A stretch of DNA of 64,000 nt from Paragorgia papillata (GCA_035771165.1 JAWNZC010000322.1:5548001-5612000), one strand, 5' to 3'; counted from the stretch's first letter, positions 50,001 to 54,095 are shown. Notes: generated by a model not told the origin, from the letters alone. Translations and numbers: made by a program.

Positions 50001-51524
50001 AATTGGAAAGGTAAGCTATTGGATAGCCATTAGGAATGACATATTGCCAAAATAACGTGCAATTTATCATTATTCAAGAGGAGGTAATTTAACTCTGTCG
50101 TGACGTAGCTCGAACAACGCTATAGGGTCTATAGATGGTTTTCACCTGACGTCACGGCGGCCATATTGGTGTACCGAAACAATGAAATGGCGGCCATATT
50201 GGTGTACCATATTTATCCTATGGGAATTTAGCTCTATTCTTATTCAAATATTTCGTATTGTTTCATCACCCCAATGGGGCCACCAATCACGTGAGTGAAA
50301 ACGATCCATAGCAGGTCCAGAGATATACTCTTTCTTGAAAATGATTAAATCTAAGGCTCGTTAAACCTGAAATGGTGAAATTGTCAAGTCAAAATTAAAA
50401 AAATGGAAACTTCGAATTTCTATGGTTTTGCGATGTTTAGCATCTATTTTGGAGTTTGCAATGCTAATATGAATTTGAGCATACTTGAAAGTTTGCCATA
50501 TATGTTTCAAGCTAGTTTAGCATACGCAAAAAAAAGTTTGCCTGCATGTATCCAATGTACGCAATAATGTCCAATTTGGCGCCTCGTAGTGAGGCAGATA
50601 AAAAAATTTGACCTCAATTTTTATTATTATGAGCGTCAGCATTTGACTTCTAACTGGGTGGTTTCTGGAGTTTGAGAGAAAACCTGAAAAAGAAAGATGA
50701 CTGGGAGTCGTTTGTATCCAACGACCCACCTATGGCGTCGCCTTCGACGCCTTTGATTATGTCTTTTCGTTTTTGTGGTTTGAAAGATTACTTATTTGAT
50801 GATTTTAATTCTGTTTTGTTCAATCTGTTTAGAAATATTGGCGTTGGAACCACCAATGGTTTGGCAAGAATCGGTTCATTTCTAAGTGGCTACATTATTT
50901 GGCTGGTAAATTTTAATAAAAAATATCTTTCTGTATGATATTGCTATTACCCCCTAGTCCTTGCTATCTGCAATCCCAGCTTTATATCACCCACATCATG
51001 TGCAGTGTATGTCGTCTGAAGTTGTGGTGTGTCTGAAGTTATAACTATTTTTCTCTTGCTTTTTCAGGCTAGGGTTATATGCCATTCAGTCACTATTTGT
51101 TTGTTTGTTTGTTTGTTTGTTTGTTTGTTTGTTTGTTTGTTTGTTTGTTTGTTGCTTGTTTGTTTGCTTGTTTGTTTGTTTGTTTGTTTGTTTGTTTGTT
51201 TGTTTGTTTGTTTGTTTGTTTGTTTGTTTGTTTGTTTGTTTGTTTGTTTGTTTGTGTATTTATTTATATATTTTTACTTTAAATGTTTTGATTTTATTCT
51301 ACTCTTAGGCACGGGTCCATGTTCTGATTCCGTACAGTATATTCAGTCTACTTGCTTTCTTGGCAAGTGTGGCTTGTTTTTTTCTGCCTGAGACCGCTGG
51401 TCAACCAACACAAGAAATTATTATCAAAGACAAAGGTGGAAAGACTCATTCCGAGAGTCCTTGGTTAACTGATACGGAAGTTTTGATGGTGGAACGCCAG
51501 GAAAGCAAAGATACAAAGCTGTAG
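3019..51524 (+). CDS. SLC22-family transporter, nine exons
   Basis: Joining nine exons (3019-3300, 21858-22086, 28999-29194, 42780-42986, 44386-44520, 45490-45596, 49152-49260, 50833-50905, 51309-51524) gives an open protein of about 517 residues, close to the usual SLC22 length of about 550. SLC22 proteins are plasma-membrane MFS carriers of organic cations, anions or carnitine. Visible hallmarks are: DDALVKLGGFGLFQ at the N terminus; an extracellular loop with Cys51, Cys58 and Cys75 and two N-glycosylation sequons (Asn53, Asn59); DLVC at the start of exon 2; the MFS loop GFLSDKFGRK (124-133); PESVRW (239-244); NRIGRK (349-354); NELFPTVIRN; and LPET (472-475) before a hydrophilic tail. All introns are GT-AG, and phases agree at every junction. 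The substrate cannot be told from sequence. The extracellular loop is shorter than in vertebrate OCTs. The start ATG has A at -3. Confidence 0.93.
3325..3447. repeat. Possible end of a Tc1/mariner-like element
   Basis: TACAGTCGAACCTCCATTAT resembles the termini of Tc1-like repeats. The matching inverted end was not found, perhaps because of the MITE inserted at 3448. Confidence 0.3.
3448..3811. mobile_element. MITE with 45-bp inverted ends and telomere-like core
   Basis: Inverted ends begin CAACATGTCCTCCTACC on the left and its near complement on the right, and include GAATTACCAATAATCAGTAA. They are flanked by gccctgt on both sides (3441-3447 and 3812-3818), a 7-bp direct repeat. The centre (about 3600-3720) is G-rich with several TTAGG/TTAGGG units. 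There is no coding sequence. Confidence 0.75.
3819..4524. other. Intronic sequence with a possible degenerate CxxC exon
   Basis: The segment ctctataaaaggactggat (3925-3945) recurs inverted near 14735-14755. A frame starting ATGAATGAAAATGTG (4177) encodes a basic stretch and CNDGSCRLC, then continues in a second frame. It could be the decayed first exon of a zinc-associated-domain protein carried by a repeat. I cannot support a function. Confidence 0.25.
4525..5558. mobile_element. 1 kb foldback element, copy A
   Basis: Bounded by TAGACGGCCGGCCAA and its complement. The two arms of about 400 bp are inverted copies of each other, including the block catgccgaattgtatcgga near the left end, tatactttga-type strings, and an inner part reading ataacactTCGAAGAA. 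Related copies lie at 26292-27309 and 59964-60996; copy A is in the opposite orientation to 59964-60996. The flanking triplets here (aga/agg) do not match perfectly. Non-autonomous, with no ORF. Confidence 0.8.
5559..6024. other. No gene seen
   Basis: Continuation of intron 1. No reading frame with a recognisable domain. Confidence 0.4.
6025..6200. repeat. 58-bp tandem repeat
   Basis: The block gtacagcaactataaa starts at 6063, 6121 and 6179, giving a 58-bp period with almost identical units (tttttaataaataatatgaa). A shorter, diverged unit precedes them. It lies just 3' of the 2A-OTU remnant on the minus strand. Confidence 0.8.
6226..6973 (-). pseudogene. 2A-like peptide followed by truncated OTU protease (transposon ORF remnant)
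   Basis: Two overlapping minus-strand frames. The first (6973-6572, 133 codons) is very basic, with many Lys and Arg, and has no domain I can name. The second (6561-6226) contains SGDIESNPGP, which fits the 2A ribosome-skipping consensus D(V/I)ExNPGP, followed about 20 residues later by LGLKPFDVGSGGDCFFKAVS, the Asp-Gly-Asp-Cys catalytic start of an OTU cysteine protease. The protease stops after about 40 residues, so the His of the catalytic site is missing. The two frames join if one A is missing from the run at about 6573-6577. 2A motifs and OTU domains are each known from animal transposons; this looks like the 5' part of such an element. The host family (Helitron-like or LINE) is uncertain. 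Confidence 0.75.
6974..8499. other. Intronic stretch, no complete gene
   Basis: Around 7190-7350 short units of the type ctcccgga(g/a)gagttt recur in cttttgcctcccgaaagag-like form, a weak degenerate repeat. Otherwise nothing is recognised, apart from the possible small exon at 8126-8174. Confidence 0.35.
8126..8174 (-). CDS. Possible first exon of an unknown gene or transposon
   Basis: Reads ATG TCC GCG TCG then a Ser/Arg-rich stretch (about 16 residues) to CTCAG followed by a consensus donor gtaaga. It could be the first exon of a minus-strand transcript towards the 2A-OTU remnant. No second exon was identified, so this rests on the start codon and donor alone. Confidence 0.2.
8500..8666. 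mobile_element. hAT-type MITE with 8-bp target duplication
   Basis: Ends CAGGGGCGTAGGAA and TTCCTACGCCACTG, inverted repeats of the hAT style. Flanked by a perfect 8-bp duplication aacacccc (8492-8499 and 8667-8674). It is 167 bp long, with no coding content. Confidence 0.85.
8802..9245. repeat. Tandem repeat of about 195 bp
   Basis: The units start with aacggaa-atgtctgc at about 8802, 8994 and 9191. The first two are nearly complete and share cactgtgga-type strings, such as ctcaaactgtggactggaaa and atcaatggcaacg. The third is partial. Confidence 0.8.
9525..10327. mobile_element. MULE-like MITE, 9-bp target duplication
   Basis: About 73-bp inverted ends: CAATCTCGAGCCCATAGTCA on the left and its complement on the right, including gcgggagagcgcgggggaga. 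A perfect 9-bp duplication agagttcac flanks it (9516-9524 and 10328-10336). The 803-bp body has no long ORF. Long TIRs with 9-bp duplications are typical of Mutator-like elements. Confidence 0.85.
10328..11042. other. Intronic stretch with a solitary TIR end
   Basis: At 10377-10398 gctctgggtacgagattg is the right end of a relative of the CAACCTCGTACCCAG family, without a visible partner. gcggcggccatcttgggtcc follows. No gene is seen. Confidence 0.4.
11043..11226. repeat. Palindrome (small foldback element)
   Basis: ccatttcccaaaagtgttga...cttgggatcgtttggaggga is mirrored by tccctccaaacgatcccaag...tcaactcttttgggaaatgg. This gives two arms of about 75 bp around a short loop at about 11120-11150. 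Confidence 0.75.
11301..13137. mobile_element. MULE-like element, 9-bp target duplication
   Basis: About 82-bp inverted ends beginning CAACCTCGTACCCAG, with gctggagcaaagatcctggt on the left and its complement on the right. Flanked by cttcaaacg at 11292-11300 and again at 13138-13146, a perfect 9-bp duplication. The 1.8 kb body holds only short frames (the longest about 80 codons at 12222-12467) that I do not recognise, so it is non-autonomous or decayed. Confidence 0.85.
13147..14530. other. No gene seen
   Basis: AT-rich intron 1 sequence. The stretch at 13425-13545 has a weak tRNA-like A box (tggctcaag) but no good B box. Confidence 0.4.
14540..15440. repeat. Cluster of degraded repeats
   Basis: 14660-14780 contains gcaagatggccgccgctg and an inverted copy of the 3925 block (ccagtccttttatagaga). 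15190-15240 and 15400-15420 carry opposed gtcaagtgtcaaatgac and cacttgacacttgatat strings, consistent with a small inverted-repeat element. Confidence 0.4.
15723..16706. mobile_element. MULE-like MITE, copy 1, 9-bp target duplication
   Basis: Ends CAACCTCGTACCCAGGG and its complement, each followed inwards by an atggcg(a/g)g-type string and tttgccagg/cctggcaaa plus tcacgtga. Perfect 9-bp duplication agcgcgtca (15714-15722, 16707-16715). No ORF. Copy 2 of the same family is at 46383-48272 in the opposite orientation. Confidence 0.87.
16716..18400. repeat. Nested inverted-repeat complex
   Basis: gacaagcgaccactgacct (16719) is mirrored by aggtcagtgcaagcgacc (18378). Within it, arms at about 16811-17010 and 17490-17700 are inverted copies (tcgtgtcacgaaatt; agtaagatcctaatcaatt; ttaaccgggccagcccgg). 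It appears to be one old element with the MULE-like copy 1 inserted at its left edge and other pieces inside. No coding sequence. Confidence 0.55.
18145..18353. mobile_element. 209-bp MITE, 9-bp target duplication
   Basis: Ends TAGCCTGGTACCCTGGCCCA and its complement, about 50 bp each, including atgggccaggtaaccacta. Perfect 9-bp duplication cacgcagtc (18136-18144, 18354-18362). The termini differ from the CAACCTCG family but the duplication length is the same. Confidence 0.87.
18890..19020. repeat. Palindromic MITE
   Basis: aacaattattcgc...gaatatcggtgaataataac mirrored by gttattattcaccgatattc...gcgaataattgtt, ending ttttagtataaat. Related ends occur at 659-673. Confidence 0.75.
19325..19480. 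repeat. Palindromic MITE
   Basis: cttattaacc...gcggaaaaatatcagacctc is mirrored by gaggtctgatatttttccg...ggttaataag. The centre is gacctcgccctatgggctcg. A second run of tttatactaaaataa near 19530 may be its outer end. Confidence 0.75.
19735..21800. repeat. AT/ATC low-complexity tract split by an inserted element
   Basis: 19735-19880 and 21640-21800 are both low-complexity runs of att, atc and aat trinucleotides. They look like one tract separated by the element at 19887-21629. Confidence 0.6.
19887..21629. mobile_element. 1.7 kb non-autonomous element with 33-bp TIRs
   Basis: CATAGCCACTGGAAAGGGAG at the left end and its exact complement at the right, extending through gagggctgtgaaa. gtctata flanks both ends (19880-19886, 21630-21636), a 7-bp duplication. 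Inside each end is a tcacgtgatcttgaa string. No long ORF is present. Confidence 0.8.
21858..22086 (+). CDS. SLC22-like gene, exon 2
   Basis: Starts in phase 0 after tttatag with FDLVCNKS, the family's xDLVC motif. It carries helices 2-4 and the MFS signature GFLSDKFGRK, and ends one base into a Gly codon before gtgaga. A LINE lies about 50 bases downstream in the intron. Confidence 0.92.
22246..24186 (-). mobile_element. CR1/L2-type LINE, reverse transcriptase ORF (5' truncated)
   Basis: A continuous 646-codon minus-strand ORF. It contains the non-LTR reverse transcriptase: a FRPISNL block (about residues 201-207), motif A VLLDLSAAFD (Asp272), GVPQGSVLGPLLYSLY, and motif C as FADD (362-365) rather than the usual YADD; the two Asp residues remain. 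The tail RRLRSTTQELL...GPKLWNELP is the usual CR1/L2 C-terminal region. No endonuclease domain lies upstream, so the copy is 5' truncated. The 3' end at about 22135 finishes in (ATT)n, with gcgctttagaaaatgcc before it. The uninterrupted frame suggests a fairly recent insertion, about 50 bases from the donor of transporter exon 2 and antisense to it. Confidence 0.92.
24187..25370. other. Intronic repeats, no gene
   Basis: A perfect 12-bp-arm hairpin ttggcagattat-gag-ataatctgccaa lies at about 24198-24224, directly at the 5' edge of the LINE ORF. 25000-25160 contains gcccccggaccccctt, a hAT-type MITE remnant. Otherwise nothing is recognised. Confidence 0.45.
24914..24950. repeat. Poly-C run followed by (AC)n
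   Basis: 27 consecutive C and then five AC units. The length may be unreliable in an assembly. Confidence 0.9.
25373..25719. mobile_element. Tc1/mariner-type MITE, TA target duplication
   Basis: CAGTGTGTATAAAGAAAACG at the left with its near complement at the right. Arms of about 65 bp include aatgaattagtattctttt. Flanked by TA on both sides. There is no ORF. Confidence 0.85.
26292..27309. mobile_element. 1 kb foldback element, copy B
   Basis: TAGACGGCCAACCAACCTCG at the left, complement of TAGACGACC at the right; ttt flanks both ends (26289-26291, 27310-27312). The two arms of about 400 bp mirror each other (taaatataacacttcgaaga; acaatcataaacaaacaaga). It interrupts the old LINE, which shows its boundaries independently. 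Confidence 0.88.
27386..27432. repeat. 47-bp mini-palindrome with CAACCT...GGTTG ends
   Basis: caacctttcgttcccaggg is followed by a T-rich spacer and gggaacggttg. It may be an extreme deletion derivative of the CAACCTCG family. Confidence 0.45.
27452..27804. mobile_element. hAT-type MITE with 8-bp target duplication
   Basis: CATAGGCGTACG at the left and CGTACGCCTATG at the right, flanked by acaaggtg on both sides (27444-27451, 27805-27812). Internal blocks such as ggcaggggcccccagtggcc and gtcgggcac are typical of this MITE type. No ORF. Confidence 0.88.
28085..28550. repeat. Purine-rich tract
   Basis: From about 28200 to 28550 the + strand is dominated by A and G (gaagaaaaggaagag, gggaaagagaaagaaaa and similar) with very little C. 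No repeat unit is obvious. A 120-codon frame at 28440-28802 runs through it but has no recognisable domain. Confidence 0.6.
28999..29194 (+). CDS. SLC22-like gene, exon 3
   Basis: Completes the Gly codon and continues CKAALFVILLEFSG, then helices 5-6 with AYLIRDWRHLT. It ends two bases into a Trp codon before a consensus gtaagt donor. Confidence 0.93.
29195..30495. other. Intron 3 start: decayed repeats
   Basis: 29232-29330 has opposed gtcgaacccctattaagc and gaggtgtccgctt strings of a common invertebrate MITE. gatgaagtgttttcgaa(a/t)cttg occurs twice (29541 and 29678). A run of 16 G lies at 30319-30334. No gene is seen. Confidence 0.45.
30500..31190. mobile_element. Foldback element
   Basis: gctgactaagcattttttgt...tatttttctaccagtaaag on the left is mirrored on the right by ctttgctggtagaaaaataa...aaaaatgcttagtcagc. 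The arms are about 120 bp. The centre is AT-rich without an ORF. Confidence 0.7.
31191..32960. repeat. Cluster of repeats with AGCCCGGTTAACCGGG palindromes
   Basis: The palindrome-like string ctagcccggttaaccggga and variants occur at about 31805-31885, 32220-32335 and 32765-32800. An arm at about 32100-32180 (cgaaacacacaaacaacgtt, ttcagttcctttcagcac) is repeated inverted at about 32810-32900, so this is a foldback DNA transposon. Its right arm is cut by the LINE that begins at 32965. No coding sequence. Confidence 0.6.
32965..34740 (-). pseudogene. CR1/L2-type LINE, frameshifted reverse transcriptase
   Basis: Two minus-strand frames: 34734-34294 carries SCTLDPIPTSIVKDCLDELL and LRPVSNL; 34276-33398 carries motif A LVLLDLSAAFD, GVPQGSCLGPLLFLIY and a normal YADD motif C. 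A shift near 34290-34370 separates them, and the C-terminal part after HITPVL is also shifted. The 3' end at 32965-33000 is an (ATT)n/(AATTT)n tail. No endonuclease domain is present, so the copy is 5' truncated. It is related to, but clearly different from, the LINE at 22246-24186. Confidence 0.88.
35372..36530 (+). pseudogene. Myb/SANT-like accessory protein of PIF/Harbinger, damaged
   Basis: Exon 1 (35372-35597) starts MAPFRWPDTRHDIALA and continues, after a one-base shift at the A7 run 35445-35451, as DWVAIAEIPSTAF, then LKGRGCRERMEHLLDKFK. Exon 2 (35720-35895) gives SGTEEEYAELHQLLE and a Lys/Glu-rich helix. Exon 3 (from 36137) gives KRKSSDSS and an acidic stretch. Exon 4 (36301-36530) gives a basic segment and a long charged coiled coil, with an in-frame TAG at 36399-36401. 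In this family the protein binds the transposase and the element ends and carries it into the nucleus. Exon 1 and 2 splice phases agree. The shift, the TAG and the doubtful exon 3/4 junction suggest it is no longer functional, unless the A-run is a base-calling error. Confidence 0.75.
36684..38148 (-). CDS. PIF/Harbinger DDE transposase, four exons
   Basis: Exons on the minus strand: 38148-37979, 37748-37550, 37459-37238, 37148-36684. Phases match and each intron is GT-AG, giving about 351 residues, the usual size. It cuts and pastes DNA through an RNase H-like DDE domain (DDE_Tnp_4 type). Asp168 lies in WGFIDGTARPI, Asp248 in VVCGDPAYG and Glu285 in RTSVEWGFGKI, so all three acidic residues are present. 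Other family blocks are YPNRWCELVPLFGRAEEEL, NQRIMYSGHKRIHC, HMFGPIEGRRHD and LINCHTCLYGS. No stop or shift interrupts it. It faces the Myb-like gene across about 150 bases. The start at 38148 is the first ATG; an upstream start is possible. Confidence 0.88.
38337..38411. repeat. (AAAC)n/(AAAAC)n microsatellite
   Basis: Pure AAAC units followed by AAAAC units. It produces false Phe/Val/Leu/Cys frames on the minus strand. Confidence 0.95.
38839..40522. mobile_element. TA-flanked element with periodic TTACCCC/GGGGTAA ends
   Basis: Ends CACTGTAAATTTCA and its complement, with TA on each side (38837-38838, 40523-40524). The first about 350 bases are a degenerate repetition of ggggtaaaa/ttacccc, and the last about 170 bases mirror it. 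The AT-rich middle has no ORF but holds the tRNA/5S-like SINE at 40205. Confidence 0.8.
40205..40330 (+). repeat. SINE head: tRNA-like A box plus 5S rRNA internal promoter
   Basis: TGGCGCAGTGG fits the Pol III A box of tRNA genes. About 35 bases on, aagttaagcccgg, ggttagtacttggatggg and GGATGGGTGACC match the A box, intermediate element and C box of 5S rRNA. It is too short and diverged to be a 5S gene. Related heads are at 48500-48620 and 47740-47817. Confidence 0.7.
40837..42599. other. Intron 3, decayed repeats; no gene supported
   Basis: 40865-40935 carries catcccggcttaccg and catcccggttcggtcc, relatives of the 31805 palindromes. 42408-42434 ends in gggaacgaggttg, a solitary end of the CAACCTCG family. 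A minus-strand frame of 162 codons (42342-41854) has no recognisable domain. Confidence 0.4.
42600..42765 (+). repeat. tRNA-derived SINE
   Basis: An A-box-like TGGCTCAATAT at 42602 and a good B box GAGTTCGAGTCCCGCC at 42650-42665, followed by a body that does not fold as a tRNA. It ends close to the acceptor of transporter exon 4. Confidence 0.6.
42780..42986 (+). CDS. SLC22-like gene, exon 4
   Basis: Acceptor ttttcag. Encodes ICPESVRW and then a charged cytosolic loop rich in Lys and Glu (about residues 245-290), followed by the start of helix 7. The donor is gtaggt. Confidence 0.93.
42987..43936. other. Intron 4, no gene seen
   Basis: No domain-bearing frame or clear repeat. Confidence 0.4.
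43937..44125. repeat. Palindromic MITE
   Basis: AAAGCACTC...gtgttttatccggatttaca...cacgac is mirrored by gtcgtggatgtaaattccga...taacac...GAGTGTTTT. AATT is found on both outer sides. Confidence 0.7.
44386..44520 (+). CDS. SLC22-like gene, exon 5
   Basis: Acceptor tgttcag, donor gtgaat. Encodes helices 7-8 (FVVAAVYYGIGFSSINLG to IPIAIWAVN). Confidence 0.92.
44570..45085. repeat. Inverted-repeat remnant in intron 5
   Basis: tttgaaaaatgacgtcataa and a later aaaatgataacgtcat, with gctgccattttgag mirrored by aaaaatggcggc, suggest a decayed foldback element. No coding sequence. Confidence 0.4.
45490..45596 (+). CDS. SLC22-like gene, exon 6
   Basis: The acceptor tccaag has a weak polypyrimidine tract, but it is the one that keeps frame: it completes Arg350 and gives IGRKWTTLLGMLLASITSFA. 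The next AG, four bases on, would shift the frame. The donor is gtaggt. Confidence 0.88.
45640..46345. repeat. Palindromic repeat family, copy 1
   Basis: A short palindrome of tatagaaacacggaaaat lies at 45640-45745. It is followed by the ctgttcagttatagatgcac/gtgcatctataactgaacag palindrome (about 45950-46085) with gacgtcacaacgtggtaaga and its mirror. Other copies are at 49523-49715 and 58930-59120. Confidence 0.75.
46938..47206. repeat. (AAAT)n and (GGATAAAT)n microsatellites
   Basis: About 160 bp of AAAT-type units followed by about 90 bp of perfect 8-bp GGATAAAT units. Confidence 0.95.
47221..47610 (-). pseudogene. CR1-like LINE, C-terminal end of the reverse transcriptase ORF
   Basis: The minus frame has TSLPRPKTSQRLTRSSSKM, then YSRSYLIRSTWIWNALPKEI, and ends FDPDDPRTLKTVCVKCNCAR. 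This is the C-terminal tail of CR1-like LINE proteins. The coding part is joined at its 5' side to SINE body sequence, and runs at its 3' side into (ATTTATCC)n, which fits an expanded 8-bp LINE tail. It is a 5'-truncated insertion. Confidence 0.75.
48485..48905 (+). repeat. SINE with tRNA-like and 5S-like head
   Basis: gttagcgcgctgtctctcac (tRNA A-box flank) is followed by acgttaagcccggttag, tacttggatgggtgaccact and cgttgtcgggcttggactca (5S 3' half). The body includes tttttcgccgggttctccgg and ctgcgtccttcgcaattcag. A second, partial body copy follows at 48921-49078 and ends cccagtcttttatccttta. Confidence 0.7.
48921..49078 (+). repeat. Partial copy of the same SINE body
   Basis: ttttcctccctataaaatca to cttttatccttta repeats the 3' half of the neighbouring SINE without the head. 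It ends about 75 bases before transporter exon 7. Confidence 0.7.
49152..49260 (+). CDS. SLC22-like gene, exon 7
   Basis: Acceptor aacattag, donor gtaagc. Encodes FWVMKVIMYASARLF and VWSNELFPTVI, the family's (Y/F)PTVIRN region with the Arg codon split across intron 7. Confidence 0.92.
49523..49990. repeat. Palindromic repeat family, copy 2
   Basis: ctgttcagttatagatgcac at about 49548 with its mirror at about 49658-49680, then a flank (attccggggcattgaaaaag; gatcatggccattgaccaat) shared with the regions around 46200 and 58700-58870. The full family element is probably about 500-700 bp. Confidence 0.7.
50130..50290. repeat. Short direct repeat of a CCATATTGG-containing block
   Basis: ggcggccatattggtgtacc occurs twice, 35 bases apart (about 50157 and 50192), after gacgtca. 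It resembles YY1-type sites but is more likely part of a repeat. Confidence 0.45.
50833..50905 (+). CDS. SLC22-like gene, exon 8
   Basis: Acceptor tgtttag, donor gtaaat. Encodes NIGVGTTNGLARIGSFLSG, helix 11 of the family. It ends in phase 0. Confidence 0.92.
51097..51254. repeat. (TTTG)n microsatellite
   Basis: About 40 TTTG units with one interruption, in intron 8. It produces false Val-Cys-Leu-Phe frames. Confidence 0.95.
51309..51524 (+). CDS. SLC22-like gene, exon 9 (last)
   Basis: Acceptor ctcttag, phase 0. Encodes the last helix, LPET, and a polar tail of about 40 residues ending in TAG. The 51 kb (TTTG)n tract lies just upstream in intron 8. Confidence 0.92.
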   Translation, partial: ARVHVLIPYSIFSLLAFLASVACFFLPETAGQPTQEIIIKDKGGKTHSESPWLTDTEVLMVERQESKDTKL

Positions 51525-51570
51525 AAAAATCCTTATACGTTGATCTTAATTTTCAGGCATATATAATATC

Positions 51571-51652
51571 CTATTCACACTGCATAAATCAGAGCATCGC
51601 ATATAAAGGTCAACAAACTATGAATAAATTGTCAGTGTGTTCAAGTACAGCG
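51571..51652 (+). repeat. 3' UTR segment duplicated at 54014
   Basis: 82 bases from ctattcacactgcataaat to caagtacagcg, including the AATAAA signal, recur at 54014-54095 with two mismatches. Confidence 0.9.
51623..51628 (+). terminator. Polyadenylation signal of the SLC22-like gene
   Basis: AATAAA about 100 bases after the stop codon, followed by the GT-rich stretch gtcagtgtgttc. This is the expected arrangement for a 3' end near 51640-51660. Confidence 0.6.
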
Positions 51653-52074
51653 ACTCCGACAACATGTGCTTCTATGTTGCAACCTAGCCTTCGCCAGTAT
51701 TTTACAGCAAGACAAGCTCTTATGGCCTTCTAAACAAGGTCTACTACAGTTTACTTTATATATATATATTGATGGTTGTCAGGTTTTGCCACACGAGCGA
51801 CATAAAGACTGGAACACTTGAAGCGTGTCAAATATTTCCGAGGCTGAGGTATTTTTCTTATTTTTCTAATCTTCTTTCCTTTCTTCTTGTTAACAACTAG
51901 AATACCTTGTCGGGTACACGGCTTGATCGATCGAAATCGATGGTTACTGACTATGGTAGTCCGATATTTTTTAATAGACTGGTGCATGTATTGGTGAAAT
52001 GATTTCTTCCGCGACATGGTTCGAGGGATTATCATAAGTTTGTTCTTCATGTGTTGTTTATTGAGCTTTGTTTA

Positions 52075-53190
52075 TTGGTCAGCGCTAATGGGCGAGGTTT
52101 TGCCAGTTGTTTGTGAAATTATTTCCTCGACCACGTTCCGCGGAGTGATCACAACTATGTTATTCCCGTGAGGTTTATCGATCCAGTCAAGGTTTGCCAG
52201 TCGAGATTTCGCCAGTTGTTTGTGAGATGACTTCCTTGACCAGATGGTTCAAGGGATGATCACAAATGTTTTTCACGCAAAGTTCATCGATTATACCGGC
52301 AAGGTTTTGCCAGGGCGATCGCGAGATTTCGCCAGTCAAGGTTTGCCAGTCGAGATTTCCGGTCGCCAGTTGTTTGTGAGATGACTTCCTTAACCAGATG
52401 GTTCGAGGGATGATCACAAATGTTTTTCACGCGACGTTCATCGATTACCGGCAAGGTTTTGCCAGGGTGAGATTTCGCCAGTTGTTTGTGAAATGACTTC
52501 CTTACCAGATGGTTCGAGGGATGATCACAAATGTTTTTCGCGCGAGGTTCATCGATTACCGGCAAGGTTTTGCCAGGGCGAACGCAAGATTTCGCCAGTT
52601 GTTTGTGAGATGACTTCCTTGACCAGATGGTTCGAGGGATGATCACAAATGTTTTCCACCCGAGATTCGTCGATTACCGGCAAGGTTTTGCCAGGGTGAG
52701 ATTTCGCCAGTTGTTTGTGAGTGGACTTCCTTGACCAGATAGGTCGAGGGATGATCACAAATGCAGGTTATTCCCATGAGGTTCATTGATTACCTGGCAG
52801 TGGCAAGATCTTGCCAGGGCGAAGTTTCGCCAGATGTTGGTGACAGGACTTCCTCCGTTCCTCGACCTCGAGGGATGATCACATATATGTTACTCCAGAG
52901 ATGTCTTGATTACCAGTCAAGGTTTTCCAGGGTTATAGGTTTTGCCAGTGTTTGTGGAATGACTCCCTCGGCCTGGTGGCTCAAGCCAAGGGATGAGCAC
53001 AAATATGTTGTTCACGTGAGGTTTATGCCTTTATGGATTAACGGGCAAGGCGTTGCCAGGGAGAGGAGTCTCCAGTTGCTGGTTTGTGATACAACTTCCT
53101 CTTCTATATGACCCGATGGGTGCGAGTGAGGGTTGTCGATTACTGCATGGGCAAGAATTCACCAGGGCGCGCTACAGCAGTTTTTTTTTT
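52075..53190. repeat. Minisatellite, unit about 100-115 bp
   Basis: The core ttcgccagttgtttgtgag, gacttccttgaccagatggt and cgagggatgatcacaaatg recurs at about 52110, 52213, 52370, 52480, 52593 and 52707, then in more diverged units to about 53190. Central units are nearly identical, while outer ones are degraded. Frames running through it are repeat artefacts. Confidence 0.9.
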
Positions 53191-54013
53191 GTGTGTGTGC
53201 TATGCAATTCATAATTGTATTCTGAAATATGGGTGAAGTTTCCCAAGTTATTTACAATAATCACATACAGCGCTAACTTATAATACGTGACTGTGTTGGT
53301 GTTTTGGGTTTGATAATAGATGACGCGACGTTGCTGTGTTAGTTATTACGTCGTATAGGTTAACGGTAGGCGGAGTTTCCGTCATGGAGTCTTGGTAGTT
53401 CTGAAAACGGGGTACCTCAATCAATTCCCAGTTTACTGGGTCAGGACTGTCACTTCTCCACTGGCGGTGGGTTCCTCCTTTTTCTCCTTGTTTTATTATA
53501 GATTTTCTTGTTGTCTTACTTTATATGATGTATTTTCTTATGCCAACTTGTACAATGTTTTCCTAAACTGAAGTTACATGGCTGAACTTTGTGGGGGACC
53601 CCACTGTCGGTGGCGGGGTGATGTCCTTGGCCTGGTACATGATGTCAACGCGTCACTGCGGACATTCCCACCGGTTGTTATCCAATTTTACTATACCCTC
53701 ATTCATCAGAGCGTGTGGGTAATGAGGGTAATCACCCTAAACCACAATCGGTTCATATCTTTGTTTAGATTAAGAAAATGTTTCCGCTGAAGTTGCCGTC
53801 TTCAACTTTTCTGGGTTTTCCTACAGACGAAAACATGCATTGCCGCATATCGTCTCGATCACCGCGGCTAGCTATATTTCAACTGAATGAACTACTCTAC
53901 AGTTTCTCAACCTTTTGGATTTCTTTCTATAAGAAAGTATTAACGATTGGCGCGTAGGGTTTAAGCCTAGGGGAGTCTTCGGCACGCAGAGCTAGGGACT
54001 GAGGCGCCATATT
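53191..54013. other. No gene seen
   Basis: Short frames only. GC content is somewhat higher than around it (for example gggaccccactgtcggtggc), but nothing is recognised. Confidence 0.4.
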
Positions 54014-54095
54014 CTATTCACACTGCATAAATTAGAGCATCGCATATAAAGGTCAACAAACTATGAATAAATTGTCAGTGTGGTCAAGTACAGCG
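54014..54095 (+). repeat. Copy of the transporter 3' UTR segment
   Basis: About 97.6% identical (80 of 82) to 51571-51652, same orientation, on the far side of the minisatellite. No exon-like sequence precedes it. Confidence 0.9.

Noticed and set aside
51029..51391. Long frames rich in Val-Cys-Leu-Phe
   Set aside because: Pure translation of the (TTTG)n microsatellite.
52187..52758. Several related minus-strand frames starting MIIPRTIW
   Set aside because: They are the same minisatellite unit read repeatedly. No domain, and frame changes between units.
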